A stretch of 64,000 nt of DNA from Spirochaetota bacterium. Its GTDB lineage: Bacteria; Spirochaetota; UBA4802; JAGODF01. The notes below the pieces were generated by a model. It saw only the letters and a program-made list of their open reading frames with translations, was not told the DNA's origin and ran no database searches. Positions 42,972-53,173 of the stretch are shown in pieces. The position numbers were made by a program, and so were the translations under genes. The DNA lies in assembly GCA_029974015.1 (NCBI GenBank), contig JARKUF010000010.1, forward strand, positions 62,001 through 126,000, in the 5' to 3' direction. Positions within the stretch are counted from its first letter, which is position 1. The number at the start of each line of letters is the position of its first letter.

Positions 42972-43994
42972 TCAGCTCCGCAAAGACTCGTTCCGTTCGA
43001 AGAGGAGGTTCTCATAATCGGTAAAAAGAAGCAGGTCCGCCTGGCCGGGGAAAAGCGTTTTGATCTTCGCCAGGAGGGTACGAAAGGAAGCGATGTCGGT
43101 GATGTCCCGGGCGTTTTTAATCATCGTCCTGACCTCGCCGTCATTTTTGTTCAGGAGCGCCATGTAAAACAGGAAAGAGCTTTTCAACGACTCTATCTTA
43201 TTCAGGTTATGGGCAAGTTCCTCTTTCATCCCCGCCTTCCGAATCATGGTATTGAGAAAGGCGAGAATGTATTCGGAATCGCCCTCTGAAAGGTCGAAAT
43301 CGAAGAGGAGCTGGTTTACCTTTGAAAAATTGAGTTCCCGCAGATGGAGCCGGGCGAGGAACACGGGGTTATTCGACATCATGTTGATGTTGATTTCCCG
43401 GACGATATCGGTTGCCCGTCGGTCCGAGGGTACATCTATCATATCTTTCCGGTGGTCCACGGTGACGATGTCCGCGGACTCATCGGCCAGGACCACCTTC
43501 GCCGCGGGATACCTGTTTTTGATGATGATAATATCCTCTCTGGTGGCCGTATTGTCCACCACCAGGTAATCTGGTTTCGCTCCGGCTTCCAGGTCCTTTA
43601 CCAATTCTGCCACGTCCCTTACCTTCTTGATCTTCACCGGCATCAGGTCCAGGCGCGGTTCAACATAAATGAAAAGATATTTCTGTTTTTTAGGGTTTTT
43701 CCAGGCAAAGGGCACCAGGACCTTTTCCTTCAGCACTTTCAGGAGTGACATGTCCGCCCGGCGGTCGTGCCGGGGAATTATAAATTCTTCGCCAATAAAT
43801 ATGATAACGGGAATATCATGGAGTACCCTTGTTCCGTTCGCGTCGGCGTATATGGAACCTCCCTTCCGGTCGAAAGCGAGAAATTTCGACTTGTCCACCA
43901 GAATTTTGATCGTGATGCCCTTAGGGGATTTTTCTTCAATAACGGCGTCCATGACCATACATAGTCCCGCCCATCGTGTTTTTTTCAACAACAT
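42972..43994 (-). CDS. Hypothetical protein with receiver-like middle domain
   Basis: A soluble protein of about 340 residues. An N-terminal beta-rich part (GITIKILVDKSKFLAFDRKG and a PilZ-like or Tudor-like feel) is followed by residues about 135-210 that alternate strand and helix like a response-regulator receiver (PDYLVVDNTATREDIIIIKN, AKVVLADESADIVTV). The C-terminus is helical. The phosphorylation-site residues are not clearly kept. I do not recognise the family. ATG 43994 is preferred because GAAGGAG lies upstream; the later ATG-GTC-ATG pair is an alternative. It is 33 bases upstream of the PLD gene on the same strand. Confidence 0.6.
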   Translation of the reverse strand: MLLKKTRWAGLCMVMDAVIEEKSPKGITIKILVDKSKFLAFDRKGGSIYADANGTRVLHDIPVIIFIGEEFIIPRHDRRADMSLLKVLKEKVLVPFAWKNPKKQKYLFIYVEPRLDLMPVKIKKVRDVAELVKDLEAGAKPDYLVVDNTATREDIIIIKNRYPAAKVVLADESADIVTVDHRKDMIDVPSDRRATDIVREININMMSNNPVFLARLHLRELNFSKVNQLLFDFDLSEGDSEYILAFLNTMIRKAGMKEELAHNLNKIESLKSSFLFYMALLNKNDGEVRTMIKNARDITDIASFRTLLAKIKTLFPGQADLLLFTDYENLLFERNESLRS

Positions 43995-44210
43995 AATGAA
44001 AGGCTCCTTCAAAAAGTAGAACTGCACTCATCCCTGCCGTCATCGGCGAAGAAATAATTGACAAAAAGGCCAAGTGATGGATCATTCCGGGGTAACGGGG
44101 CCCATGGACCGGCCCCGTGAATCTCCGCCCCTCACCCATGTATACGCAATGGAAGGGTGGAAAAATAAAAAATTTTTTCAAAAAAACCGCATTATCAAGG
44201 GACTCTGGAA

Positions 44211-44648
44211 ATGAAACTCGTTATTGGCTCGGACCACGCCGGCGTAAGGCTTAAAAACCTCCTTAAAGGAGCCATTCAAAACGCCGAATTCATCGACGTC
44301 GGCACCTACAACGAAGAGTCGTGCGACTATCCCGATTACATATCCCTCGTGGCAAAGGCGGTGATGTCCGGCGAAGCCGACGCCGGCATCGCCCTATGCG
44401 GCACCGGCATAGGGGCCTCCATCACCGCGAACAAGTTCGACGGCATAAGGGCCGCCCTCTGCACCAACTGCTTCATGGCGGAAATGTCGAAGCGCCATAA
44501 CAATGCAAATGTCCTGGTCCTGGGGGCCAGAGTGGTGGGGGACGATCTTGCTGTTCGAATCGTCCAGTCGTGGCTCGATGCCCCCTACGAGGGGGGGCGC
44601 CACCAGAGGAGGCTCGACAAAATCTCCGCCATCGAGAAAAACGGGTAA
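44211..44648 (+). CDS. rpiB: Ribose-5-phosphate isomerase B
   Basis: A 145-residue RpiB/LacAB-type isomerase. It has GSDHAGVRLKN at the N-terminus, the active-site segment ALCGTGIGASITANK (Cys about 63) and RAALCTNCFMAEMSKRHNNA and NVLVLGARVVGDD. It interconverts ribose-5-phosphate and ribulose-5-phosphate in the pentose phosphate pathway. The length is normal. A short ribosome-like CTCTGGA lies upstream. A weak TTGACA lies about 150 bases upstream, beside an 8-bp GC stem at 44095-44118. Confidence 0.92.
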   Translation: MKLVIGSDHAGVRLKNLLKGAIQNAEFIDVGTYNEESCDYPDYISLVAKAVMSGEADAGIALCGTGIGASITANKFDGIRAALCTNCFMAEMSKRHNNANVLVLGARVVGDDLAVRIVQSWLDAPYEGGRHQRRLDKISAIEKNG

Positions 44649-44652
44649 CGTA

Positions 44653-46302
44653 ATGAGAAAATACCGGTTCGCCGCCCTGGCCCTCGCGCCCCTTCTCCTG
44701 TATCCGGCAATCCGTACCAGAGACATCATGCGCTTTCCCCCGGAGGGACTTGACCTATTCAACGTCAGGAAGACTGCAGGCCCGTCGGGGAAGTCCGCCT
44801 TCTCACTGGCGGACACCACCTACGCGCCGGACGATGTGCCCCATGTATCGGACATGGTCCTCTCCTTTAACGGCGAAAGCTCCGGACTCATGCGCGACGA
44901 TACGGGGCATTATCCCGTGCGCTATGCTTCCTACGGGCTCAAACATAACGATGGCGTCGTGGGCGCCGGGGGCGCCCATTTCTTCAGGGCCGGGGACCGG
45001 GTGGAATTGGAGACCGGGAAAAACCTCTGGCTCACTGAATGCCGGGACCTGGGGTCCTTCACCCTGGAATTTCGGGTAAAACCCTCCGCCTTCGGAGGGA
45101 CCCAGGTCCTCTTCTCGCGAACAGGCCTCCTTTCCGGTAAGAAAAACGGCATCGAAGTACTCCTGGTGGACCGCCGGATTTCCGTGCGCCTCCACGGCGT
45201 CTTCATCAGCGGCGGAGGGCGAAGAATCGATGTCTCCCTGGACAGGGGAAGTCCCCTTCGTGAAAACCGATGGCACCACTTCATGCTCACCTACGACCGC
45301 CTCTCCGGGAGGATCGCACGCTACACCGACGGCGCCGAAGATGAGCTGGCATACATCACGGCGACGGGAGAACCGTATGTGGGAGTCATGGAACCTGCGT
45401 TCCACTGCAGCGACAGGCCCATCGTCGTCATTGGGCGCGATTTTTACGGCATCCTGGACGAGTTCAGGATCACCCGCCTGGAATACCGCGATCTCCGAAA
45501 GGAAACCGCCCTGGCCCTGGAAAGATACAAGCGCCTCGGCGAAATCGGCAGGAAGCCCGTGAACCGCGAGGGGGTCATTACGAGCCCCGTCTACACGCTC
45601 CCGCTTTCGGGGACCATGGTTACTTCATTCGACTGGGAGGAGAAGCTCCGCCGTGACACCTTCATCTGGATGGAGTTTCGCATCTCCGACTATCTCTTCG
45701 GGAAAGACGATCCCGACCCCCGGTGGTACAGGATTTCCAGGGGCCAGCGCAACATCTACCAGCATAAAACCGGCGACGGCGACTTCCTCAGGGGAAAATA
45801 CTGCCAGTGGCGCGCCCATCTCGTCGCCTCGCCCGACGGGAAACATTCCCCCGTCTTTGCCGGACCCTCCATGACGTATCAGAACGATCTTCCTCCTCGC
45901 CCACCAACGGGATTGGTGACCGCCGGGACCGGCGATGGAACGGTCACTCTCCGCTGGAAGAAGAACCTCGAAAGCGACGTCCTGGGATACCGCATCTACT
46001 ACGGGGTCCAGCCGCGGTCCTACGACGGTGTAATCACCTTCATCGGCGGGAAGAGAATTCCTTCGCCAGAACAGATGAAGGGCGGTCTCATAGAAGTGCG
46101 TATTGACAATTCCATTATCGAAGAGAACAGGAAGCTCGACGGAAAATCGGTGCTTCATTATCCTGTGCTTAAAAACACCGTACTGTACTATTTTTCCGTG
46201 AGCGCCTACGACAATTACAAACCCGGGACGCCCCTTAACCACGAATCGGGACCCTCGGCGGAGACGACGGCCCGGCCCTACGGAGGAACGGAGATTGAAT
46301 AA
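44653..46302 (+). CDS. Exported LamG/concanavalin-like and fibronectin-III protein
   Basis: The 549-residue product has an N-terminal hydrophobic signal or anchor (FAALALAPLLLYPAI). Residues about 70-290 form a concanavalin-like LamG domain (LSFNGESSGLMRDDTGHYPV, FTLEFRVKPSAFGG, ENRWHHFMLTYD, ILDEFRITRLEYRDL). A second beta region follows, then a fibronectin-type-III domain near residues 420-540 (PPTGLVTAGTGDGTVTLRWK, VLGYRIYYG, YYFSVSAYDNYKPGTPLN). It is likely a surface carbohydrate- or protein-binding protein. The gene begins four bases after rpiB, so it is probably in the same transcript, although the functions look unrelated. Confidence 0.75.
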   Translation: MRKYRFAALALAPLLLYPAIRTRDIMRFPPEGLDLFNVRKTAGPSGKSAFSLADTTYAPDDVPHVSDMVLSFNGESSGLMRDDTGHYPVRYASYGLKHNDGVVGAGGAHFFRAGDRVELETGKNLWLTECRDLGSFTLEFRVKPSAFGGTQVLFSRTGLLSGKKNGIEVLLVDRRISVRLHGVFISGGGRRIDVSLDRGSPLRENRWHHFMLTYDRLSGRIARYTDGAEDELAYITATGEPYVGVMEPAFHCSDRPIVVIGRDFYGILDEFRITRLEYRDLRKETALALERYKRLGEIGRKPVNREGVITSPVYTLPLSGTMVTSFDWEEKLRRDTFIWMEFRISDYLFGKDDPDPRWYRISRGQRNIYQHKTGDGDFLRGKYCQWRAHLVASPDGKHSPVFAGPSMTYQNDLPPRPPTGLVTAGTGDGTVTLRWKKNLESDVLGYRIYYGVQPRSYDGVITFIGGKRIPSPEQMKGGLIEVRIDNSIIEENRKLDGKSVLHYPVLKNTVLYYFSVSAYDNYKPGTPLNHESGPSAETTARPYGGTEIE

Positions 46303-46332
46303 AGGCAACTAAATTTTCGGGTGAGCGATATC

Positions 46333-46743
46333 ATGTCGAAAAAATATAAAAACCCTGTTCCAACAGTGGACATCATCATACAGATCGACGGGGACCCGGA
46401 AAGGATTGTCCTAATCGAAAGGAAAAATGAACCCCGGGGCTGGGCCCTCCCCGGGGGATTCGTGGACTACGGAGAAACCCTGGAGAGCGCGGCCATACGT
46501 GAAGCCCGGGAGGAAACGGGCCTGGAGGTGGAGCTCCTGCGCCAATTTCACTCCTACTCCGACCCGGCGAGGGACCCCCGGGGACATACAGTCACCACGG
46601 TTTTTCTGGGCCGCGCTTCCGGGACGCCGGAGGCCGACGACGACGCAGGGAACGCCATCATCCGAAGCGTAGACGACCTCCCGTCCCCCATGGCCTTCGA
46701 CCACGCCCAAATAATTGACGACTATGTCAAAGGAAGATATTAA
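46333..46743 (+). CDS. NUDIX hydrolase
   Basis: A 136-residue enzyme with a complete Nudix box: [20 protein letters not shown] followed by ETGLEVE (residues about 43-70). It also has a typical N-terminal [20 protein letters not shown]. The GWALPGG start and the [16 protein letters not shown] stretch resemble ADP-ribose pyrophosphatases and 8-oxo-dGTPase-like enzymes. It hydrolyses a nucleoside diphosphate derivative; the substrate is uncertain. I use ATG 46333 rather than GTG 46321; both are possible. It is followed after 24 bases by the acyltransferase fusion. Confidence 0.88.
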   Translation: MSKKYKNPVPTVDIIIQIDGDPERIVLIERKNEPRGWALPGGFVDYGETLESAAIREAREETGLEVELLRQFHSYSDPARDPRGHTVTTVFLGRASGTPEADDDAGNAIIRSVDDLPSPMAFDHAQIIDDYVKGRY

Positions 46744-46767
46744 ACCGCGGCAACACGGAGGTGCGCA

Positions 46768-48957
46768 ATGAAAGTGTCGGGACTTCTCCTTAAAATGACA
46801 GGCGCTGCGATCAACGCCATCATCAAAACCACCAACGCGTCCATACGGACCCATGGCGAGGAGAACATCCCGGACGGGCCTGTGCTGTACGTCATCAACC
46901 ATTTTACACGCATGGAAACCTTTTTTCTTCCCTATGTGCTCAACAAGCTCACGGGGAAGGTAGTGCTTTCCCTGGCCCACAAGTCTTTTTTCGGAGGCAG
47001 CTTCGGCAAATACCTCAATAAAATCGGGGCCATATCGACGGACGACGCAGACCGCTTCAAGACGATGACAGCCTCCCTTCTCACCGGTGAGATGGCCTGC
47101 CTCATCTACCCCGAGGGACAGATGATCAAGGACAAGAAGATCATCGAGAAAGGTAAGTATATGATTTACAACACCGGAATACGCCGCCCTCCCCACACCG
47201 GGGCGGCGCTTCTGGCCCTTAGGTCGGAGTTCTTCCGGGCAAAGCTCCGTCACTTCTCGGAAACCAGGAACAACGCGGGAATTAATCGATACCTTGACTT
47301 CTTTGGACTGGACAAAAATGAAATCCAGACTATACTGCGAATGGAAACTTCCATAGTCCCGGTGAACATCACTTACTTCCCCATCCGGGCCCGTAACAAC
47401 GCCCTGAACCGGATTGCAAAACGCTTCATGGACAAAGTCCCGGACAGGCTCCGGGAGGAGCTCGAAGTGGAAGGGACCATGGTCATCGACGGCGTCGACA
47501 TCGACATCAATTTCGGCGAACCTATTCGCCTCGGCGCCTTCATGAAATCGCGGAAAATGGAAAAGGCGGTCCGAAACGACAAGGCATATCTTTTCGACGA
47601 CGACATGAAACGCGGTCTTCCCATCAAAGGCATGGCCTTAAGCCTCATGAACCGGTATATGAACTCCATTTACTCCATGACTACGGTGAACCACGACCAT
47701 ATTTTCGCCTACATGCTCTCGAAATACCGCGGGAACAGGATCCCCGAGAGCGACTTCAAAAACAGGGCATACCTTGCCATTGACCATATACGGGACGTGG
47801 ACATTGAGTCCCACCATACGAGCCTTAAGTACAGGCAGGGCTTCCTGCTCTCCGACGACTATCACGACCGCTACGGCAGCTTCATCCAGGCGGCAAAGTC
47901 CGATGGCGTCATCGAAGTCGAAAACGGATGCATAGTCAAAAACAGGGAACGCTTTACCAGACCCTACGAGTTTCACACAATCAGATCGGACAACATTGTT
48001 GAAGTCCTGAAAAACGAAATCGAGCCGATGCCGGACCTGGTAAAGGCCTTTAACAGCATTATGGCCATGCCGGAATGGATGATACGGCGGAAAATCCGGA
48101 AAAAATTCCTGGAAAGGGACAGGGAAAAGTTCAATCGCGATTACCATAAGTTTTACAAAGAAGGCGAATCGAAGCCGGAAAATATTGGAAGGCCCACACT
48201 CCAAAAGCGCCTGCTCCGAAACCGCTACGGAGTCGTGGTGGTACACGGGTATCTTGCGGCGCCGGAGGAAGTGCGTGCACTTTCGAATTACCTCTACAAA
48301 AGGGGCTACGCCGTGTACACCGTCCGTCTCCGGGGACACGGGACCTCCCCCGAGGACCTGGCAACGCGGCGCTGGGAAAGCTGGTACCAGTCGGTGAACC
48401 GGGGCTATGTGGTTATGAAAAACCTCACCCGCAAATTTGCCATTGTAGGATTTTCCACCGGGGCCATCCTGTCCATCTATCAGGCGGCCCAGAAAAACGG
48501 ACACTTATCCTGCGCAATCTCCATCAACGGGCCGCTCTATTTGAAAAACATCGCCTCCAGCTTTGCCTCCACGGTGGTCCTCTGGAACAGGCTTCTGGAC
48601 CGAATGCGCATTAAAAAGGGCCAGTTCGAATTCGTGGAAAACCGTCCCGAAAATCCCCACATCAACTACGGGAAAAATCCCATAGCCGGGGTGAAGGAAC
48701 TGGAGCGTTTCATGGGGGTGGTCCGCGACAGCCTTGAAAATGTGACGATTCCGACCCTGGTAATCCAGAGCTCCCACGATCCCGTGGTAAACCCGGAAAG
48801 CGCCGATGAAATTTTCGATAAACTGGGGTCCGCGAGGAGGGAACTCGTCAAGGTCCACGCCGCCAGGCACGGCATAGTCAACGGGGAAGGATCGATCAAC
48901 GTATTTCGCAGGGTGGCACAGTTCCTCGACGAACATTTCGGCATTACGAGATACTGA
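46768..48957 (+). CDS. Fused PlsC-type acyltransferase and alpha/beta-hydrolase
   Basis: The 729-residue protein begins with an acyltransferase domain. Motif I is NHFTRME (His 45, with Glu 50 where Asp is usual), and YPEGQM (Glu 116) matches the PEG motif. A middle region of about 250 residues has no known fold. From about residue 490 an alpha/beta hydrolase follows, with VVVVHGYLAAPEE, RLRGHGTS, nucleophile elbow GFSTGA, SSHDPVVN (Asp) and ARHGI (His), a full catalytic triad. It may both add and remove acyl groups on phospholipid or wax-ester-like substrates. GGAGGT precedes the ATG. The fusion is unusual; the substrate is unknown. Confidence 0.85.
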   Translation: MKVSGLLLKMTGAAINAIIKTTNASIRTHGEENIPDGPVLYVINHFTRMETFFLPYVLNKLTGKVVLSLAHKSFFGGSFGKYLNKIGAISTDDADRFKTMTASLLTGEMACLIYPEGQMIKDKKIIEKGKYMIYNTGIRRPPHTGAALLALRSEFFRAKLRHFSETRNNAGINRYLDFFGLDKNEIQTILRMETSIVPVNITYFPIRARNNALNRIAKRFMDKVPDRLREELEVEGTMVIDGVDIDINFGEPIRLGAFMKSRKMEKAVRNDKAYLFDDDMKRGLPIKGMALSLMNRYMNSIYSMTTVNHDHIFAYMLSKYRGNRIPESDFKNRAYLAIDHIRDVDIESHHTSLKYRQGFLLSDDYHDRYGSFIQAAKSDGVIEVENGCIVKNRERFTRPYEFHTIRSDNIVEVLKNEIEPMPDLVKAFNSIMAMPEWMIRRKIRKKFLERDREKFNRDYHKFYKEGESKPENIGRPTLQKRLLRNRYGVVVVHGYLAAPEEVRALSNYLYKRGYAVYTVRLRGHGTSPEDLATRRWESWYQSVNRGYVVMKNLTRKFAIVGFSTGAILSIYQAAQKNGHLSCAISINGPLYLKNIASSFASTVVLWNRLLDRMRIKKGQFEFVENRPENPHINYGKNPIAGVKELERFMGVVRDSLENVTIPTLVIQSSHDPVVNPESADEIFDKLGSARRELVKVHAARHGIVNGEGSINVFRRVAQFLDEHFGITRY

Positions 48958-49031
48958 AACGGGCCTATTGCGCCGCCGAAGCAGCAAGTTGCGGCGGCAT
49001 AAAAAATGCTCCGATTATTTCCACAAGAAGA

Positions 49032-49712
49032 TTACTCTGCGTTGTACAGGAAAGACACATCGACTCCCTCCCGGGTCTGCACGAGCGTGATGGGAATCAC
49101 ATGGGAACTGCCCGGGTTGAATTTTTCCACCACCTGGAGTTTGATGGGGACCTCCCTGGTTTTCAACTTATCATGAGAGAATTTCAGGGTGAACTCGACC
49201 GTTTCGCCTTTTCCCATTTCCTCGTCGATAAAATCGGGCCAGAAGTGATAGTAGCCCCGCGTCGCCTTCATGGTGCGGTAAGGATTGAGCCACGTTTCGT
49301 CTATCATCTTAGCCTTTTTACCGCGGTAGAGAAGCTCTACTTCGATTCCCTCCACGGGGGCAAAGGTAGTTTCTTCCAGGACCTCTCCGAGGAGATGGGG
49401 AAAGAAGAAGGGCCTGTCCGATAAATTGCCGTGAAGCGCCGCGGCGGCCGGTCTTCTTTTTTTGATGTGTTCTATCGCCTCGTGGGTGAGGAAGAGAATG
49501 TCGCTGCGCTGCTGGGCCGCGGAACCCAGGTCGATCCGGTCATGGAGCACCCCCCTTTCGCTTGAGATGTACTTTGCCGGAACGCGGTTTAACACATAGG
49601 CAAGCACGTCGTCGTAATAGATATCGGGATGGGCGATATTGTTTTCTTTCTTTCCAAGCACTTCAACTACCACGGACGCAACCACATCTTCCATGAGGTT
49701 TCTGATTGCCAT
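49032..49712 (-). CDS. ComFB-like protein with C-terminal beta extension
   Basis: A 226-residue protein. The N-terminal 60 residues (NLMEDVVASVVVEVLGKKEN, HPDIYYDDVLAYVLNRVPAK, YISSERGVLHDR) match the ComFB/late-competence-development family, although the usual zinc cysteines are absent. Residues about 120-226 form a beta-rich extension (EGIEVELLYRGKKAKMID, VEFTLKFSHDKLK, VIPITLVQTREGVDVSF) not known to me. ComFB-type proteins have been linked to cyclic-dinucleotide binding in cyanobacteria, so a signalling role is possible. ATG 49712 has GAGGGG in front. It lies 31 bases after lon on the same strand. Confidence 0.7.
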   Translation of the reverse strand: MAIRNLMEDVVASVVVEVLGKKENNIAHPDIYYDDVLAYVLNRVPAKYISSERGVLHDRIDLGSAAQQRSDILFLTHEAIEHIKKRRPAAAALHGNLSDRPFFFPHLLGEVLEETTFAPVEGIEVELLYRGKKAKMIDETWLNPYRTMKATRGYYHFWPDFIDEEMGKGETVEFTLKFSHDKLKTREVPIKLQVVEKFNPGSSHVIPITLVQTREGVDVSFLYNAE

Positions 49713-49743
49713 GATGTTCCCCTCCCTCTTCGATTGCAGGGCT

Positions 49744-52206
49744 TTATCGGGCATTCCCGCCGGTCGAAGGCGTGCCCCGGCCCCGTGTGCCGCGGCCCCT
49801 GCCAAAGGCGATGCCTATCACTTCATTCATCTCACGAACGAAATGGAACGTCATCCCTTTTTTTATGTAATCCGGAATTTCCGCCAGGTCCTTCCGGTTC
49901 TCGCCGGGAAGCACGATTGCTCGTATTCCCGCCCTTTTTGCCGCGATCACCTTCTCTTTGATCCCCCCCACTGGAAGGACCCGGCCGCTCAGGGTGAGCT
50001 CACCGGTCATGGCAAGCCCCTTCATAACGACGGCCCCGGTCAAGAGGGAATAAATAGAAGACGCCATTGTGACTCCCGCCGAAGGGCCGTCCTTCGGCGT
50101 TGCTCCGGCGGGGACATGGAGATGGATGGTTTTTTCCCTGAAATCGGCCATTTTGTCGTCCTGGCCGTTCAGGAAATGTTGTACAAAGCTGTAGGCAATA
50201 TTCGCCGATTCACTCATCACGTCGCCTAAATGCCCCGTGAGCTTGAAACCGCCGCTTTTCTGTCCTCCCACGGCAATCGACTCCACCATGAGCGTGGCGC
50301 CGCCGAGTTCGGTCCAGGCCAGCCCTACGGCAATACCGGGGCGGTCGATACCGAAAAGCTCCTCGTCGGAAAAGCGTTCCGGCCCTAAGTACTCACGGAG
50401 CTGCTTTTCCGTCAGGGTTTCCCGGGGTATCTTCTGTCTCTTCGATTTCAGCGCCGCGGTTTTCCGGCAGATTTTTTCAATCTGGCGTTCCAGGTTCCTG
50501 ACCCCGGACTCCCTGGCCCAATTGTTGACGATGTAGACAACGCCCTTCTTGTCAAGCTTCACGTCCCCGCGGGAGAGGCCGTGCCGTTCCATTTGTTTAG
50601 GCACAAGATAGCGCCGGGCAATCTCGTATTTCTCCTCGGTGATATATCCGGAAAGCCTGATGACCTCCATCCGGTCCGCCAGGACCCTGGGGATGGTGTC
50701 GAGGGTGTTCGCCGTGGTGATGAAAAAAACATTGGAGAGATCGAAAGGGACATCCAAATAGTGGTCGCGGAACTCCACGTTCTGTTCCGGATCCAGGACC
50801 TCAAGGAGGGCCGAGGCGGGGTCGCCCTGGAAACTCTGGCCCAATTTGTCAATCTCGTCCAGCATGAAAACCGGGTTCATCGACTTGCAGATCTTTATGC
50901 CCTGGATGATCTTCCCTGGCATTGCCCCGACATAGGTGCGACGGTGGCCTTTTATCTCGGCCTCATCGCGCATGCCCCCGAGGGAAACCCGGAAGAACTT
51001 TTTCCCCAGTGCCCGGGCGATGGATTTCCCCAGGGAGGTTTTTCCCACACCGGGAGGACCCACGAGGCAGATGATGGAGCCCCGGGCGTCGGGTTTCAGC
51101 TTCCTCACCGCCAGAAATTCAATGATGCGCTGCTTCACGTCCTCAAGGGCGTAGTGGTCACGGTTGAGGACCTTCTCCGACCGCGCCAGATCGCCGGAAT
51201 CTTCGGTGCTGATGTTCCAGGGAAGGGAGAGGACCATCTCCACGTAGTTTCGGGTGATGGCGTACTCCGAGGAGTTGGGCTCAATCATGCCGAGCTTCTC
51301 GATCTCCTCTTCCATCTTCTCCTTCACTTCCCCCGTGAGCTTAAGCTCCACGGCCTTTTTCCGCATCTCTTTGACTTCGCGGCTCCGCTCGTCCTCGTCG
51401 AGGCCCAGCTCGCCTCGAATTGCCTTTAACTGCTCCCTGAGAAAATATTCCCTCTGCTGCCGGTCAATCTTCTCATTGATCTGGCCCTGGATCTTCTTCT
51501 GGACATTGAGGATCTCCATCTCCTTGTTGAGGAGGCGCAGCACCTTCTCCAGGCGCTTCTTCACCGAGAGGGTCTCAAGGACGTCCTGGTACTCCTGCTT
51601 TTCTAAATTGAGGATCGACGTAACGAAGTCGGCTATCTTGCCGGGCTCCTCGACGTTCACCATGGTGAGCTTCATCTCTTCGGTGAAAAGGGGGTTGTTT
51701 TCCGAAAGCATCTTAAGCTGGGAGAGGACCGCCCTGGTGAGGGCCTTCAGCTCCACGCTTCGCCGCACCTCCTGGTCTTCCAGGTATTCCACGCCGGCGA
51801 TGAGGTGCTTCTTCTCCGACACGGGCTTAACAATCTTGAAACGCTTCACGCTATTGATGAGGACGTTCACACCCCCGTCGGGGAGGTTGATCTTTTTCAA
51901 TATTTTCGCGGCGGTCCCATAGCCGTAGAGGTCCGCCATTTTTATCTCCTCGGCATCGTCGTCCCGGAGGAGCACCAGGCCCACGGACATCGAGGAGGAT
52001 AGGATTTTCTCCACGGAATCGGCAAACCGGCCGGCGGAGATGATAAGCGGCGTCACGATTCCCGGGAATATGGGCCGGAACCGGATGGGGATTATGTACA
52101 GTTGTCCCGGGAGGACCTGGTCTATTGAAATCAGGTCGCTTTCCAGGATGTCGGTTTCAATCTGGATGTCGCTTTCGAAAAATTCGTCCGGTGCCATGAT
52201 GTCCAT
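49744..52206 (-). CDS. lon: ATP-dependent protease La
   Basis: An 820-residue LonA. It has an N-terminal substrate-binding domain ([20 protein letters not shown]), a helical bundle, an AAA+ domain with Walker [19 protein letters not shown] and the [20 protein letters not shown] loop, and a protease domain with catalytic Ser in [12 protein letters not shown] and Lys in [14 protein letters not shown]. The length is slightly above normal, with an RGRGTRGRG tail. It degrades misfolded and regulatory proteins in the cytoplasm. I choose ATG 52206 (MDIMAPDEF); a TTG at 52230 and an internal ATG are alternatives. Confidence 0.97.
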   Translation of the reverse strand: MDIMAPDEFFESDIQIETDILESDLISIDQVLPGQLYIIPIRFRPIFPGIVTPLIISAGRFADSVEKILSSSMSVGLVLLRDDDAEEIKMADLYGYGTAAKILKKINLPDGGVNVLINSVKRFKIVKPVSEKKHLIAGVEYLEDQEVRRSVELKALTRAVLSQLKMLSENNPLFTEEMKLTMVNVEEPGKIADFVTSILNLEKQEYQDVLETLSVKKRLEKVLRLLNKEMEILNVQKKIQGQINEKIDRQQREYFLREQLKAIRGELGLDEDERSREVKEMRKKAVELKLTGEVKEKMEEEIEKLGMIEPNSSEYAITRNYVEMVLSLPWNISTEDSGDLARSEKVLNRDHYALEDVKQRIIEFLAVRKLKPDARGSIICLVGPPGVGKTSLGKSIARALGKKFFRVSLGGMRDEAEIKGHRRTYVGAMPGKIIQGIKICKSMNPVFMLDEIDKLGQSFQGDPASALLEVLDPEQNVEFRDHYLDVPFDLSNVFFITTANTLDTIPRVLADRMEVIRLSGYITEEKYEIARRYLVPKQMERHGLSRGDVKLDKKGVVYIVNNWARESGVRNLERQIEKICRKTAALKSKRQKIPRETLTEKQLREYLGPERFSDEELFGIDRPGIAVGLAWTELGGATLMVESIAVGGQKSGGFKLTGHLGDVMSESANIAYSFVQHFLNGQDDKMADFREKTIHLHVPAGATPKDGPSAGVTMASSIYSLLTGAVVMKGLAMTGELTLSGRVLPVGGIKEKVIAAKRAGIRAIVLPGENRKDLAEIPDYIKKGMTFHFVREMNEVIGIAFGRGRGTRGRGTPSTGGNAR

Positions 52207-52369
52207 CGTTCTCAATGATTGTTCCGGCAAGTGTGAATATACTTAAACCGGGGTACGGTGTCAAAACAAAATACGGGCCGAAATACATCATACAAATCCG
52301 CGCAATCAAGGCTTTTCCCTGGTCCCACCGGCGCCTTTCATCGCTTAACCTGGGCCGCCCCGCGGAAAG

Positions 52370-53173
52370 TCACTTAAAGACGTTCTCCTCGGCCGGAAAG
52401 GCCCCGGAGGTCACTTCTTCATGATACGTTTTCAGCGCCTTTTTGACCGTGCGGTGCAGGTTGGCGTATTTTTTCAAAAATTTCGGGTTGAACGAGTCGT
52501 CCAGCCCCAGAAGGTCCGTAATCACCAGGACCTGGCCATCGCAATGCCTTCCGGCCCCGATGCCGATTGTGGGAATTTCCAACATGGAGCTTATCTCCGT
52601 CGCCAGCGACTCCGGGACCATTTCGAGGACCAGGGCAAAGGCGCCCGCCTCCTGGAGCATTTTCGCGTCCTCCAGCATTATCTTCCTCTTCTCCTCCTCG
52701 CGGCCCTGGATAGAGTATCCCCCAAGCTTGTGCACAGACTGGGGCGTGAGGCCCAGATGCCCCATCACCGGAATCGACGCCTTCACCAGAGACCCCACGG
52801 TCTTCACGAAATCGCGCCCTCCCTCAAGCTTCACCGCGTTGGCGCCGGTTTCCTTCATGAGACGCCCGCAATTGCGCATGGTGTCTTCCAGGGACACATG
52901 GTAGCTCATGAAGGGAAGGTCCGCCACAATGAACAAATCCGGGGCGCCGCGCCGGACAATTTCAGTATGGTATATTATCTGCTCCAGGGTCACGGGAATC
53001 GTCGTTGGATGCCCCTGGACGGCGTTTCCCATGGAATCGCCCACAAGGATGGAGTCTATCTCCGTCTCGCGTATGATGCGGGCAAACTGGTACTCGTAGC
53101 AGGTGACCATGGAGATGGGCCGTTTCTCCTGCTTGGCCTTTCTGAAATCATTGATGTTTCTTATTCGAGCCAT
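52370..53173 (-). CDS. panB: 3-methyl-2-oxobutanoate hydroxymethyltransferase
   Basis: The 267-residue enzyme transfers a hydroxymethyl group from 5,10-methylene-tetrahydrofolate to ketoisovalerate, the first step of pantothenate synthesis. Family marks are SMVTCYEYQFARI, ILVGDSMGNAVQGHPTTIPV, NAVKLEGG, PVMGHLGLTPQSVHKLGGY and LVLEMVPESLA with IGIGAGRHCDGQVLV. The length and motifs are complete. The start overlaps folK by 26 bases, with GGGAGGTG inside that gene. folK supplies the folate branch that makes the cofactor PanB uses, so the pairing is metabolically sensible. Confidence 0.97.
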   Translation of the reverse strand: MARIRNINDFRKAKQEKRPISMVTCYEYQFARIIRETEIDSILVGDSMGNAVQGHPTTIPVTLEQIIYHTEIVRRGAPDLFIVADLPFMSYHVSLEDTMRNCGRLMKETGANAVKLEGGRDFVKTVGSLVKASIPVMGHLGLTPQSVHKLGGYSIQGREEEKRKIMLEDAKMLQEAGAFALVLEMVPESLATEISSMLEIPTIGIGAGRHCDGQVLVITDLLGLDDSFNPKFLKKYANLHRTVKKALKTYHEEVTSGAFPAEENVFK

